Source: Juglans regia
Lineage: Eukaryota > Streptophyta > Magnoliopsida > Fagales > Juglandaceae
Direction of reading: 5' to 3'
Length of the DNA stretch: 64,000 nucleotides
Assembly: GCF_001411555.2 (NCBI RefSeq)
Contig: NC_049903.1
Coordinates: forward strand, 13,559,234 to 13,623,233
Shown here: in pieces, positions 35,778 through 48,723 of the stretch
Position numbering within the stretch: position 1 is the first letter of the stretch
Layout: each line of letters opens with the position of its first letter
Notes under the pieces: generated by a model
The model's input: the letters and a program-made list of their open reading frames with translations, nothing else
Databases searched by the model: none
Told to the model about the DNA's origin: nothing
Translations under genes and position numbers: made by a program

Positions 35778-36412
35778 ACAGTCACCGTTGGGGGCTTGCT
35801 TGCGCACGAAATGAATATTTATGTCATTTTCTCTATAATTTTGGTCAAATGTCAAAAATAATCTCCACTTTATCTTCTTCCATCAAGCCAATGTGATATA
35901 ACCCTAAATTTTCATTCTTATCACTCTTCTCAAAACACGGGCTAGACACGTCAACTCAAAGCAAAGTGATCTTGTGTTTGAGTGTTTGAAAATAGATTTC
36001 TACCGTTTGAGTTCCTCTGCATCTCCTCTACCACTGTTGACATGTAGAGTCTCATTTGAAGCATTTGAGTGCACTAAAAATAGATCTCTTCCTCCAAGAA
36101 CAGATGCTTAAAAACAGACCACTTCAAATATAGATCCAGTTGAATTTCTTTCCAAAATTTTAATCTCCAACGAGAAAAACTTTGATTGCTCATCTGTAAA
36201 AGAATCATTCCAATCTTTTGGTAATATTCATGCGATTCTTCCTTTGAGACATCAGGATGAAGAGGGGTGCGATTTGACTTGGGAGAAGAAGGAGCTTGAG
36301 CAATTAAAACAGTAACTAAGTTAAACGACGGGTTTTTACTTCTATGCATTTTTTACTTTAATGAAATGAAGCGTTTCACTTCGTGCGCACGCAAGCCCCC
36401 AACTAGGACTGT
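35778..36412. mobile_element. 635-bp inverted-repeat element in the 5' flank of RLK copy 2
   Basis: Left end ACAGTCACCGTTGGGGGCTT and right end AAGCCCCCAACTAGGACTGT are inverted repeats that continue inward (GCTTGCGCACGAAATGAA versus TTCACTTCGTGCGCACGC), about 38 bp with few mismatches. No transposase; a 91-codon minus-strand frame inside has no recognisable domain. No target duplication is obvious, so the superfamily (Mutator-like is one option) is undecided. It is absent from copies 1 and 3. Confidence 0.75.
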
Positions 36413-36729
36413 ATCTAGAATTTTTCTTTTTTAATTGTATAGATAGTTGGGTTGTGAAAATAAAAATAAAAATAAAAATAATTGTTAGAAGTCATCAGAA
36501 ATTATAAAAATGAAAACAAAAAGTATTAAAAAAAATTAAAAATAGATAAAAAAAAATTAATATTTTATTATTATAAAAAAAAAAGGAGATAATTATTCCA
36601 ATATGCAATTAAAGTTTTGACTAATTAGCTAAGCAAAAAATAATATATTAACCAAACTTTAATTTATAATGTAAGAGATACTTTTAACATACATTGACAA
36701 ATTAAAAGAATAACGACGGGAGACAAATC

Positions 36730-36829
36730 NNNNNNNNNNNNNNNNNNNNNNNNNNNNNNNNNNNNNNNNNNNNNNNNNNNNNNNNNNNNNNNNNNNNNNN
36801 NNNNNNNNNNNNNNNNNNNNNNNNNNNNN
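36730..36829. other. Assembly gap of exactly 100 N
   Basis: A run of 100 N, the customary placeholder for a gap of unknown length. To its left is sequence homologous to the far 5' flank of copies 1 and 3 (9583-9596 and 46925-46938); to its right is the middle of RLK exon 20 of copy 3. By analogy with copy 2 at least the exon 20-24 kinase region (over 3 kb) should be missing here. Confidence 0.99.
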
Positions 36830-39800
36830 CCTATAAGTGAAAAAACCAGTTTGCAAATCTAATCCTCTCAGTTCTGTAAAAGGAACAAAAGGATAGGGGA
36901 AGATGTCAGACTGCATCTTATAAATGATGAGATTACTCTTTTATTGCTATTTTACATTATTGACTAATCAGATGACTTAGGGAGAATGAGACCACTAAAA
37001 TGCAGTGAGAAGGAACAAAAATCTAGTCAATCAGCTACTTAACCCAAGCTGTTACTAGACAGTCTCATTTCATTTTCTAAGTCTGCTAAACAATCACAGG
37101 TGTATTGGAAATCAAAAGCCAAACTAAAAAGAGATATATTTGATTGGTACATCCCTTAGCATGATATGTGCCTTTTGGCTCTTCTTAGCATTTAAAATAA
37201 GATCATTTTACTGCTATATAAGAATATTCAACAGAAAAACTAATTCTCAAGTGACTTTGGGGCCATTTCGAAATGACTTCACTTAGATTTCACACAGAAG
37301 GAATGAGCTAAGACACGATTTGATATTTTTATGATCATAAATGGAAGTGGCTCCAATATATGAAGACCGCTTCTTACGCTTTGCAATGCTGCAATCCTAT
37401 AGTTGCCTTCCACATTGTACTTTGGATTGCTGAGGCATATAGGGTGATCGCAGTACATAGTTGGAGAAGATATTAAAAAAATTTATACCATCTAAATCAT
37501 AATTTTTGCAGTGTTGAGTACCTTTGTCCCTTGATATCCTGCCTCCTATGCATCCTTTCCACCAAAGAATGCCTAGAATCATAAGAATGAGGAATAGCAC
37601 TGATACTACAGCTCCAATCACTATAAATATCTCAACCTTCATAGGGGGACTGAAATCTGAAGAAAGAAAAGGAGCTGAGTAAAGCGATTTTGAAGCTCCA
37701 TACACAAAACTGATTTTCTGTATACTTTTGCTGTTCGCCAATCTAAGAAGTGTGAAACAATTTGGAAAGGATAGAAGAATTCTCATATTTCAGGAAATGG
37801 TTACCAGATTCCACAGAGATGGCTGATATGAGAGGACCATACGTTCCTCTCTTTGGAGCAGCTGTCGTCCCTTTCCCAGCCCAGTGGAAGCGGATCTGTA
37901 AAATTTTATTGCTCACAACTGCTTTATATGTCCTAGACACACTTTTATCAACCCCTTGTGCGGCATTTTCAATATCAAAATCCATTAACACCGGTTTTTC
38001 CTGTGACAAATTAACTAATTAAAATCCTGTTCTACATATAAAGAGAAACAAATAACTTTGTACGTACCTGGATATAAACATCAAATATCCGTCTTCCAAG
38101 ACTGTAAAAGGATCTATTCTCCCTGAAAACTATCTCTGCAAAGGATAGTGTCACGCGATAATTCCCATTTGCCAAGCAACGCACATAATAGGTGAGAGAA
38201 AGGGGAGAGAGGCGTGCACTCGTGTATAATTCAGAACTGTTCATTCTGAGTGTTGATACATTGTTCGCTATGTATACATTTGAGGTTCTGTTGATATCCC
38301 AAAATTGTCCACTTGAACTTATTCCCCAGTTCTCACTCCCGAGAACAAATTTTGCCGGACCTGCTGGATCCAGATCCTCTTCATACTTTATGTTTCCACT
38401 GGTGATAGCTTTTCCGCCACAATTTATATGCACTGAATAACGGTCTACACAAACAACAGCTTGTGGAAGTAAGCATTATAGGTCAAAAAGGAAGAATTAT
38501 TAGTTTTGTCTTCTTGGTTCATTTTCTTAAATATTTCACTGTATTTTGTTTTTTCATTTCTGAAAGCAAGCCGTATCAAAATGGAAGCCTTACAGCACAA
38601 ATTAAGGCATAGGCCACAAAGTTCTATTTGAAGGTATGTAATTACCTTTTGTGCAACGAATGTTCTTTTGGCATGCCGCAGTATTTCTAGATTAGCATAA
38701 TACAAGAAGAAGCATGAGCTTATGCAAAATTATAGTTGAAAAGGAAAAGCTTTGGAAAAATCAAAGTGAGAGAGAAAAATTTTGGTTGTTCTTAAAAGGA
38801 AAAGAGAGAGAACTTACGAGTTGTCCCGTCCAAGAGAGCTTTCAAACACATTTCTGATGAAATGAGAAACTCATTATTTTTTGAAAAACTATAAAGCTTA
38901 AGTTTTTGGAGAGAAGTTTATGCAATGGCCAGGTCCTACGATATTAAGGCTAAGAGTGACAAAGAAATGTCCTTACAGGGTTTCTCGACAAGTAGGCCCC
39001 ACAGAGCTCTCTGAAAATTTATTGTAAGAAAGATCTAGTTGGCTACACATGAACATAATTTTCATTAAGAACTCATTATATATCCCAAAAGAAATAAAAA
39101 ATGACTAGAGTTACAGGTTGTAAAACCAAACTATTTCATTAACTGAAACAGCCAGGAAGATGGCCATTGAGGAAGTAGCATGATTGACCTCATCTAACAT
39201 TGTCATCTAAATCAGCTGTGCTATGTATTTACCATGTTGCATTTCCCTAAATCTATGCTTGGTTTTTGTTGATGTTAATCCAATATCATTCCGGTTCAGA
39301 CTATCAAACATCTCTGGCCAACTTGACATAACTGTCAATATACTGTTCGACTGATAACAGACTTAGCTATATAACAATGTAGAACAAGTTCATCTACTAC
39401 TCCTTTCTACTGGTGACACATGGTGTATGATGCAAATTAAATTCTCCAGAAAAATTTCTTTAATCCACCCATTGCATATGATGAGTGAATAAGACCTATA
39501 GCTGACCATATCATAAGATGAATCAGCTTCCAAAGTGATTTATATTTCGACATTATGCATATTTGTAAAAACTATATATCCACCGGACCCTAAAAAATTA
39601 CAAAAAAAATATTATCATGCAAATCTGGTGTATAATTTAAAATGAACTACATACTCGCGAGGATCTCTGTCTAGGACCCACTTCGGAATAGCCCCTGTGA
39701 GCAAGTTGCTTGTCAGAAACCTGTTCGAAGAGCAAAATAATCACATTCTGGTTAAACACACACTCATATCATTACTAAAGGAAGAAAACTGAGGAAAATT

Positions 39801-42800
39801 TAAGGTACTAATTTTGTATTCATCCTTACACACTCATATTAGAAGAGGGTGGGAGATTTATGCAGCACATATTAGCTTCAAAGTCGGAAACGGAGTGAAG
39901 GTAAAATTTTGGCATGATTCATGGTGCGGCCATCGGGCACTCAAGGATGTCTTTCCACAAGTTTATAGCTTAGCAAGAAGGAAGGAAGTATCAATAGCAG
40001 ATTTAGTCATCTTTTCCAATGGAACCTCACTTTCCATAGAGAAGCCCAAGATTGGGATATGGATGACTTTTCAGCTCTTTATGACCTTGTGTACTCCATT
40101 CGTGTGTCGGGAGAATGTGAAGATAAGATATATTGGTGACCCTCTAAGAAGGGAGTTTTTACGGCCTGCTCTTACTATCATTCCTTGAACATGCACAACT
40201 CAGCCCCGTTCCCATGGAAGAGCATCTAGAAGACAAAGGCACCTCTAAATGCAGCTTTTTTTGTATGGACAACCACTTTTGGGAAATATTCTTATTATAG
40301 ATAACTTAAGGAAACATGACATTATAGCTATGAATTGGTGTTACATGTGTAAGAAGAGTGGTGAGTCCGCTGACCATCTATTACTACATTGTGAGATTGC
40401 TATGTCCTTGTGGACTAATGTCTTAGCACGAGTGGGATTAGCGTGGGTGATGCCGAAAAGGGTATGTGATTTTCTAGCCTTATGGAGAGGTATTAGGGGC
40501 AACTCTCAAATTGCATCCATATGGAAGATGCTACATATTTGTCTATGGTGGTGCATTTGGAAGGAGCGGAACGCAAGATGCTTTGAAGATTAAGAGAGAT
40601 CATTGGAAGAGCTTAGAATTTTGTTTTTCAATACTTTACTCCATTGGTCGATTGTAATTGATTTTCATGGCAGGACTTTTCATGATTTCCTTGTATCTCT
40701 AAAGTAGACATAAACTTGCTCATGTATATGTCCCGTATACTTGGGCATTTTTTGTCTCTCTTTTGATCAATAAAAATTTATTTACCGATCAAAAAAAATA
40801 TATTGTTCTTCAATCCAGTGGATTGGCACCACAAATGCAATTGTCCTGCATGACTACACAGGGGAGTTAATCTGCAAAGCTCCCAGTCATGACTAAATAG
40901 ATGCAGTTGTCCTATCTAACCCAACCATGTAAGGATGGGCATAGGACTTGCCGAATCATCTCACTTGTCATGGTGTGCTTGGAGCTTCTTCTTAATTGTT
41001 TATTTGAATTTCATCAAAAAATAAATATATTTAGGGTTTTGATTCAACACATACATGTATTCCATCTTTGCTAGGTCTTTAAAATCTGGAACATTTCCTT
41101 CTAATCTATTGAAGCTGAGATCTCTGCACAGATAAAAGGATAAAGTAGCTATATAATACTACATAAGAATAATAAAGCTGCATAAAAGTGAATATGGTAA
41201 ACCTTATAAACATGTTCAGTTTTTAGAGCAAAGATAGAATCAAGAAGACATAATACACAGGATAAACAAATTGAAAGAGATCCCTTGTCCATGTAAGGGT
41301 GGAGATAGCTCAAAAAAGTTTCTATAAAAAAGTTAATGGTTCTCTTATTTTCAGTCCAGTGAAAGCAATCTTGCATAGATATCTTGACAAAATTCTTGCT
41401 ATTCATAGATATCTTGGGGCATCTGCAAGAATGGACCTAAGCAACATGACGTGTAGATCATTGCTGCTGTGCATCAATGTCCATGGGAAGAAAATTGACA
41501 ACTGTACATAGCTGATTTCTAAAAGATGGCCTATAAAGATTGAAAGCAATTATAATGTTTTTACCAAGCTAAAGTGGGAAAACAAATATTATTACATATT
41601 CATAAGCAGAACAATATTTCCCACTCCTGTTTCAATCCAATGTTGCTATAAAAGTACAGTACCTCATAGTTAACGGTTTCAGCATATGATCTTAATTCTA
41701 ATAAAGAATTAGAAAAAAAAATCCATATTGAAACAATACAACAACACATCTATCTATATTTATCCGTAATGAACAGGGTCTGTGCCAAGTATCTGGAGTT
41801 TTCAGTTCTTCGGTTTTTTAGTAAATGAAAATATAAAATAGACAAAAACAGAAAGGATGGAAGAAGTACAAAATTTGGAGTTCTGGCATTTGTGATATAT
41901 TTGCAGGGATTGTTCCAGAGAGATTGCAGCTCCTCAACATTCTGCAACATTAACCAACATCGTCTAAGAAACAACTCTAGAAGTTTGTATTATTGAAGCT
42001 CCTAACATTTTGCAGTTAAACAATGACTTACAATCTTTTCATTCCCCTCATGTTACTCAATAGCGGAAATTTAGAACCCTCACCATGTAGGTCACTAATT
42101 CTTCTGCACAAAATTGCATCATCAATGACTGTTAGTATCTTAATCAAACAAATCTTGTTAATTCGAGTACAAAGGAAGATATCGCAGAGAATTTACAACA
42201 GGAATCCTGAGAAGAGCAGAACTTACAGCTCAGTTAAATTACTAAGGACAGAAATACTAGAAGGAATGGGCCCATAGAGACCACTTGCTTGGATCTCCCT
42301 GTGAAGAACATAAATATAATGAGTTAGGTTACACCTGAGTATTCTACCAGAAGAGATTCAGGCAGAATTATTGGGGGAAAAAACACATACAATTTCTGAA
42401 GGTTTTTCCAACTATGGAAAAAGTCAGGTATTTTTCCGGTGAAGCTGTTACTGCTAATCCTACTGCACTCGGCTCAAAATAGAAACATTGAAACATGAGT
42501 TTTCTCAGATAGGAATGTAAAATTAATATTATAATAGAAATGACCTAAAAGTTACAACCACTTACAGTTCCGTTAATTTTTTCAGATTAGTGAGAGCGAG
42601 TGGCAACTCTCCCGTGAGATTATTAGCACTAAGAATACTGCAGTCAACAAATGGCCGGAAGTTCAACATATTGGGAATTGTGAAATGAATCATCAAATGT
42701 GATTTCAGAACTAAAGGACAGGATAGTAGGAAAACTGACAGATTCTCCAAGTGAACCAAATTTCCAAGCTCACGGGGAACGCTTCCAGAAAACAGATTGG

Positions 42801-45732
42801 TCTCTAAGCTCCTGATATTACGACAGTCTTCGTCAATGTTACAGATGAAAATGGTGAGTAAAAAAGATAAAAGAAGAGCTTACAAATATACAAGTGTGGT
42901 CATGCTTCCCAGGGAGCTTGGGATCGGTCCTGATAACTTATTTACACTAATCGACCTGTAGCGAATTATTATAATCACCATAGATATTAATGTAATATAA
43001 TCAGTAGTCTAAACCCTTGAGCTTTATGATTTTGATTAAGGAATATCTCTGCAACGAGTAGAAACTCACAGAACTGTCAAGTTTGCAGAAGCCCATTCGG
43101 AAGGTATTGTACCAGAAAGATAGTTTCGAGTGAGATCACTACAAACAATAAGAAAGAATTAGAAGCTTAAATCAATTTTCAAATACTAATAATTACAAAA
43201 AAGAATTAGTAGGGTTGATCTTCTTACAGCTTTTGTAGGAAAGGCAGCTTTACCAGAGATTTTGGAAGCTCACCAGAAAGATTCTGCCCTTTAAGAAATC
43301 TGTATGACAAGGATAATTGTACAACCTTTTATGTTAGAACTTCTGACTGAAGAGAAGTGATGTAGGAGCTTATTTTCATTTTTTTGAATTTTGTCATCCC
43401 ATTCACATGACCAACTTATTTTGTTTTTGCAGTTGATCTATAAAATTATTTAAAATACGATAGTTATGTACAAGTCATATAATGAAAGACGATGATAAAG
43501 TTAAAAATGAAAAGTAACCAGCTATATATATATATATATGTATGTATGTATACATCACCTAGTATATATATACTTTGCAGGTGAAGCTTGAATAGTTTTC
43601 TAGCTTTGGTGAAATTAAGGTGGAAAATCTGGGTATAATTTGAAGGAAATGGAGGAAGGGTACGTACAGTGAAACCACGTGACAGACAGTACCAGCTGCT
43701 GAAGGGAAGGAACAATTGCAGATTAGAGAATTGTTGTACAGTGCTGGCTTGGAACTGTAATCTGCTTCTGCTGTGAACCAACTTGATTCATTGAGGCATG
43801 GGTCCACTCTGAAATTCCAATCATCCTTCCCCAGTTGTGTAGCTATTTCACGCAGGGCACCAACTGCATCATAATACAACGTCCCAACTTCTCATTTTTA
43901 AGAGTTTTTAATATTATTTTCTAAACTCTTGGGGACTCACGCCAAGAGTTACAAGAAAATCATTTTCAAAACTCTTCGAGGCAATTAAGCTAAGAATTCC
44001 TAAAGTAAAGAACAGTACTACTGCAATTCTGAATAATTCTTGATGCGAAGATGCGAGTATTTTTATAAAATATTTTATAAAAATATTTTTCATTAATTGA
44101 AATATAGTTACGTAAAATATTGTGAAAAATGTTGTGGATAAATCATTTTTCTCATTCCAATCATGATCTGAATCTTGATCATAAAGATAAAAACATTCAA
44201 TATTTTATTAGATTATTCTAATTTTTATGAAATTATCATTTATCCTAAAAGTTTGAGTGGACGGGAAGAGAAAAATTATTTATTTGTATTGTATTCTTAA
44301 TACTCTCTCACAAGTAGACCTAATACGTAAAATATTTAATTAAATTGGGCAGAACATAAAGTTAGGGTTAAAACTTAGGACCTCTACTCTGATATCATGT
44401 TAAATCACTTCTAACTCGTCTAAAAAATTTAAACTGATAAAAAGAAATAAATTTAATTATTCTTATTATATTCTTAATAACCTATTAATCTTTGTTAACT
44501 TTGATAGTTGGAATACACTGACTCATGTTGTTTTCTTAGGCTATGGACCTATTCCTCACAAGAATATATTAAAGTTGATTTTTTTTTCATCAAGTGAGGG
44601 TACGTACACTTAATTACTATTACCAAGATTTCCCAAAACCTATTACCAAGTGATACAATTCTTTATTACTTCCTATCCTCATCCATTACCCATGATGTTA
44701 CATTAAACAGATACTTAAGTTAAATGTGGGCCCCATGAAGTCAAATAAGAAACATGTTTATAATTCTCCATTCGACACGCATTACACTCGAATTTCTTAG
44801 CAATAGATTTAGGATGGAAATCTCAATACGACTGTAACTTTTGTTTAGATGTTGAATTGAATTGAGTTAAATTATTTATGAATAATAGTGAATAAAGTCA
44901 ATAACAGAGTAAATTTTGTGAAGCTCACCTAATATGAGTTTAGATATATTTAGATGTTAATTAATATGAGTTTAGATATATTTATAAGAAATTGAAAAAT
45001 ATTGTGAGAAGATGTGTTGAGTTAAAAAAATATTGTAGATCCTACGTGTAAAGAGATTTTGAATTGAGATAAATTTAGTAATTTAAGAATTGAGTATTTA
45101 GATGTTAAACTTAACTTAAAATTAAACTATCCAAATTTTAAACGGCCTCATCATGTCCTATAGGTAATGAATGTTGAATTTTTTATTTGAAGTGGACTCA
45201 TCTCGTCCGAATCAACATATATATCATGATCTCCCCTTCTTTTCTAGGATGAAAAAGATCAAGCCCTTAAATATAGTGATTACAAGAGATGTATATATAG
45301 GTCCAAAACCTGGATTTAAAGGTAGGCCGGGAGGGTCTTGGGTCGTCGAGAACTTTTTCAAAGTTTAAACAACGTCTCAGAAAATCGACATCTTTTTCAA
45401 ACAAAATAACGAATCAATGACATTGAGAAAAGAAAACAAAACATTAATCATGACCCATGAATTAATAATCAATTGCATGCTATTCAGTACGTACTTTCAA
45501 TACTGGAAAATTATCATCCACATGAACTCAATCAATAATGATCAGTTCATGAAAGAGAAAAAATTAGTAGAAAGAGTAGGTTTTAATTACCTTCATCTTT
45601 AGGAAGACGCCCTGCTACTCCACCTTGTGCCTCCACTAATTTGAATACTCCCACCAAAACAATTAGCAATACGAGCGTACTTTTAAGACTCAAGCCAATC
45701 GTCTTTGCTACTTTCTGAGCTTGTATCGCCAT
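36830..45732 (-). CDS. LRR-malectin receptor-like kinase, copy 3 (exons 1-20 part, cut by assembly gap)
   Basis: Same receptor family as the two neighbours and same orientation. Exons: 45591-45732, 43668-43863, 43228-43299, 43070-43138, 42884-42955, 42740-42811, 42566-42637, 42391-42462, 42227-42298, 42032-42103, 41870-41941, 41055-41123, 39655-39720, 38977-39042, 38818-38853, 38646-38686, 38068-38444, 37805-38000, 37522-37656, then 36830-36873 (44 nt of the 119-nt exon 20, encoding the start of the LRGLDLQTGFFTYR segment before the kinase). Exon lengths equal those of copy 1 throughout; malectin exon 17 is 6 nt shorter than in copy 2. No stop or frameshift is seen. The rest of the kinase is missing only because the assembly has N there, so whether the gene is whole cannot be told. 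The start was chosen at the MAIQAQ methionine that precedes the signal peptide. Confidence 0.88.
39816..40799 (+). mobile_element. 5'-truncated LINE in intron 12 of RLK copy 3
   Basis: Same LINE fragment at the same intron position as in copy 1, with the same frame break and A-rich end. It differs by several point changes (for example around 40316-40332 and near 40580), which translate to replacements such as RKRGIID to RKHDIIA. It was therefore present before the two copies separated. Confidence 0.85.
44830..45147 (+). mobile_element. MITE in intron 1 of RLK copy 3
   Basis: Third copy of the intron 1 MITE; its first bases read GACTGTAAC instead of GGCTGTAAC, with a few internal G-to-A changes relative to the copy 1 member. 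Confidence 0.65.
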
Positions 45733-45821
45733 TTTTCCCAAGCTCCAACGCCTTGAGGTGATGATGATCTGCAGCTTCCAAACATGTGCTGTAGTACGCG
45801 GTATGGACAAGATGCGAATAG

Positions 45822-45823
<2 letters not shown>

Positions 45824-45866
<43 letters not shown>
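45824..45866 (-). promoter_or_regulatory. Probable TATA region of RLK copy 3, expanded (TA)n tract
   Basis: Same promoter position but the TA tract is about 43 bp, roughly double that of copies 1 and 2, interrupted by one ATTA. This moves upstream elements about 24 bp further from the start codon. Confidence 0.5.
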
Positions 45867-46252
45867 CAGACACATACATACACTTGCAGTATTATTATAA
45901 TACGTGGCCGCCAATCAGTTTGACTCTGAATTTGTAGGATGAAAAGGTGATACAATAATTAGAAATCTCCATTATTTTTTTTTTGTCTTCTTCCTCCCTC
46001 CCTCCCTCCCTGGGTCCCCCCCCCCAACCCATAAATGAGATCTAGAATCAATATTTAAATCCTTTAAATATTTTTTATCTGCTGCATGCAGTCGTTGTCT
46101 GTAAGAACGCCGTACGTAGCTTATAGATTCTCTGTAACAAAAACTAATTGGGTTACGGGCCTGTCTTAATTAACCCTGCCTTTTGAGTTAACAAAATTTG
46201 GGTTTTCCAGCTAATTTTCTTCTAGCTACTTCCCCGGTTTCTACTTTGAGTT

Positions 46253-46422
46253 TAAGGCTTGTTTGGATGATTAATTATTTTTAAATTATTATTATAATTT
46301 TTTTTAAATTTTAATGTAAAATATAATAAATAATTTAATTTTTTTAAAATTTAAAATAATAATAATATTAAAAAATAATATTATAATAATATTTTATTAT
46401 CTCAACATCTAAACTAATCCTA
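46253..46422 (+). mobile_element. Short AT-rich MITE upstream of RLK copy 3
   Basis: Same element and position as 8911-9080 within the large direct repeat. Confidence 0.6.
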
Positions 46423-47358
46423 ACTCGGATGTGAAGAAAATAAGAGAAAGTTTGAAGGTGGTTCCCGATTTGGAGATGGGCACCGGCGATTCTAGATACA
46501 GAGAACGGGAGGAAGTTTGAAGCTGGATGGACTCGCAGGGCAAAGCACAGTAATGAGTCCTGCAAATTCGAAGTGAGCTGAGTTGGTCTTGCCGTTTTGG
46601 GAAACAAACGTGGCCGACAAATGTTAAGAGCTGGGAGTTTTTTAATTGTATAGATAGTTGGGTTGTGAAAATGAAAATAAAAATAAAAATAATTGTTAGA
46701 AGTTGTCAGAAATTATAAAAATGAAAACAAAAAATATTAAAAAAAATTAAAAAATAGATAAAAAAAATTAATATTTTATTATTATATAAAAAAAGGAGAT
46801 AATTATTCCAATATGCAATTAAAGTTTTGACTAATTAGCTAAGCAAAAAATAATATATTAACCAAACTTTAATTTCTAATGTAAGAGATACTTTTAACAT
46901 ACATTGACAAATTAAAAAAAGTACGACAGGAGACAAATCAATTTGATAATAAGGAACTATTGGTTATCAAACTCATTTAAATTTATTTCAATTAATTATT
47001 ATAATTTTTTTAAATTTTAATATAAAATATAATAAATAATTCAATTTTTTTAAATTTTAATATAAAATATAATAAATAATTCAATTTTTTAAAATTTTAA
47101 TATAATAATAATATTAAAAAATAATATTTTAACAATATATTATTATCTCAACTCAGCTCAACTCAATTTAATTCAACTTAATATCTAAACACAGTTAGAT
47201 GTTAAATTTTAGAATTCGAGTTTTGACATCAATCACTTTCGCAATAAATGCAGATTAAAATATCCCAATTTTCATGATAAAAGAACTATGTCAATTTCAA
47301 GGATCTGAATAATATCAATTCTTCACTGTTTATTAATATATTTTTGGATGGTATAATA

Positions 47359-48089
47359 TTTAAGTACATTATAGAAAATCTATACTGCAAAATCTAATTT
47401 TAATGTACATATTATATTTATATTTATTTTTTAATTTTATTCTTCTTAAATTAATTTAATTTTTGTATTCATAATTCATATACGATACATTTAATAGGAG
47501 AAAAAAAAAATAAAAAAATATGATGTGTGAAGTGAAGATGATAAATATAATTTATCTTTCGATATATATATATATAAATTGCAAAATCTAAAATTGTAAT
47601 CCATATATATTGGTCAATGAGTCATGATAAAAGATTGTCCCTTATTTAATAAAATTGTGCAAAAAAATGTAAAATATGTTGTATATATAACATCTTATAT
47701 ATTTCTACTAATAAAACCTTTAATTAATATCTCTAATATTCTTCCTGATATAGAAGCGTCTCGTTTGTTTTTAAAAAATATCTCATCTCATCTTATCATT
47801 ATAACTTTTTTAAATCTTCATATAAAATAAAAGTTTTTAAAAAATATCTCATCTCATCTTATCATTATAACTTTTTTAAATCTTCATATAAAATAAAATA
47901 AATAATTTAACGTTTTTAAATTTTAAAATAAAAATAATATTAAAAAATCTATTCTAATAATATTTTATTTAATTTTTTAATTTTAATCTTAACTCATTTC
48001 ATCTCTAAAAATAAACTAGCATTATCACCAATATTAATAAATAATTCATCGATTTCGTAGTTTGACTGGGAAAAACCCTATTGCAGGGG
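47359..48089. other. 731-bp segment present only in the right member of the large repeat
   Basis: Compared with copy 1 (break at about 10037) this segment is extra. The trinucleotide ATA flanks both sides (47356-47358 and 48090-48092). Its ends are not inverted repeats. Inside is an AT-rich MITE-like part (about 47748-48017) with a roughly 65-bp tandem duplication around ATCTCATCTCATCTTATC. It may be an insertion here or a deletion by microhomology in the left member. Confidence 0.7.
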
Positions 48090-48525
48090 ATAGTTATGTA
48101 GGATCTAATGTTTTATACATTTCTTTGACTTTTTAACTCTTATGCCGACATCTTTTTCGAGAGAAACTCTACTCAACTCCCTCCTGCAGCACTAGCAGAC
48201 ACTATATATTCACATGCTATGTTTAGAAATTTTAAAAAAAGTTATAATATCGAGAAGACGAAGGCACGTGCAGACATACTTGGTACTTTTTTTTTTTTTT
48301 TTTTTTAATTTATAAAATAAGACCATCTTCGTTCCATAACCTCAACCACTACTTTCAAACGGAAATGCCGCCCCCAAAGAAGGTGGCGCCACCTATCGCA
48401 TTTTTTTATTTTTATTTTTATTTATGTAATTATTAAGTAATTATTTTAAAACGACTTTATATTTTTTATTTTTTTAAAAAAATATTTAATAAATTTAAAA
48501 ACATGTTTGAAAAGAAGACAATTTC

Positions 48526-48592
48526 TTTTTGTTTACTATTCGTTGTTTCGGTAGACTACTCCCTTCGCAGAGGGAGTAGCACCGTGCCCTTC
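48526..48592. other. 67-bp insertion with a perfect 9-bp-stem hairpin
   Basis: Absent at the matching place in the left repeat (after 10487). The insert includes CTACTCCCT, loop TCGCAG, AGGGAGTAG (48556-48579), and is flanked by TTC (48523-48525 and 48590-48592). Coding function is unlikely. Confidence 0.75.
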
Positions 48593-48695
48593 AAAATGAG
48601 GTGATAGACCTCGGGAGTCCTTCCTTATCCAAACAAACTCTTTCTGCCTTAATAGCCAATTTGGCTAGAGCATGAACAACAACATTTCTTTCTTG
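48591..48695 (-). mobile_element. LINE ORF2 3' remnant (RNase H C-terminus), copy 3 side
   Basis: Same remnant as 10488-10591. Directly beside its stop codon lies the 67-bp insertion with a perfect hairpin (48526-48592) that the left member lacks. Confidence 0.65.
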
Positions 48696-48723
48696 GAGGT
48701 ATGGAGATGTTTCCATATAGAGG

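Noticed and set aside
36074..36349. 91-codon minus-strand frame upstream of copy 2
   Set aside because: Lies wholly inside the 635-bp inverted-repeat element, with no recognisable domain; no equivalent upstream of copies 1 and 3.
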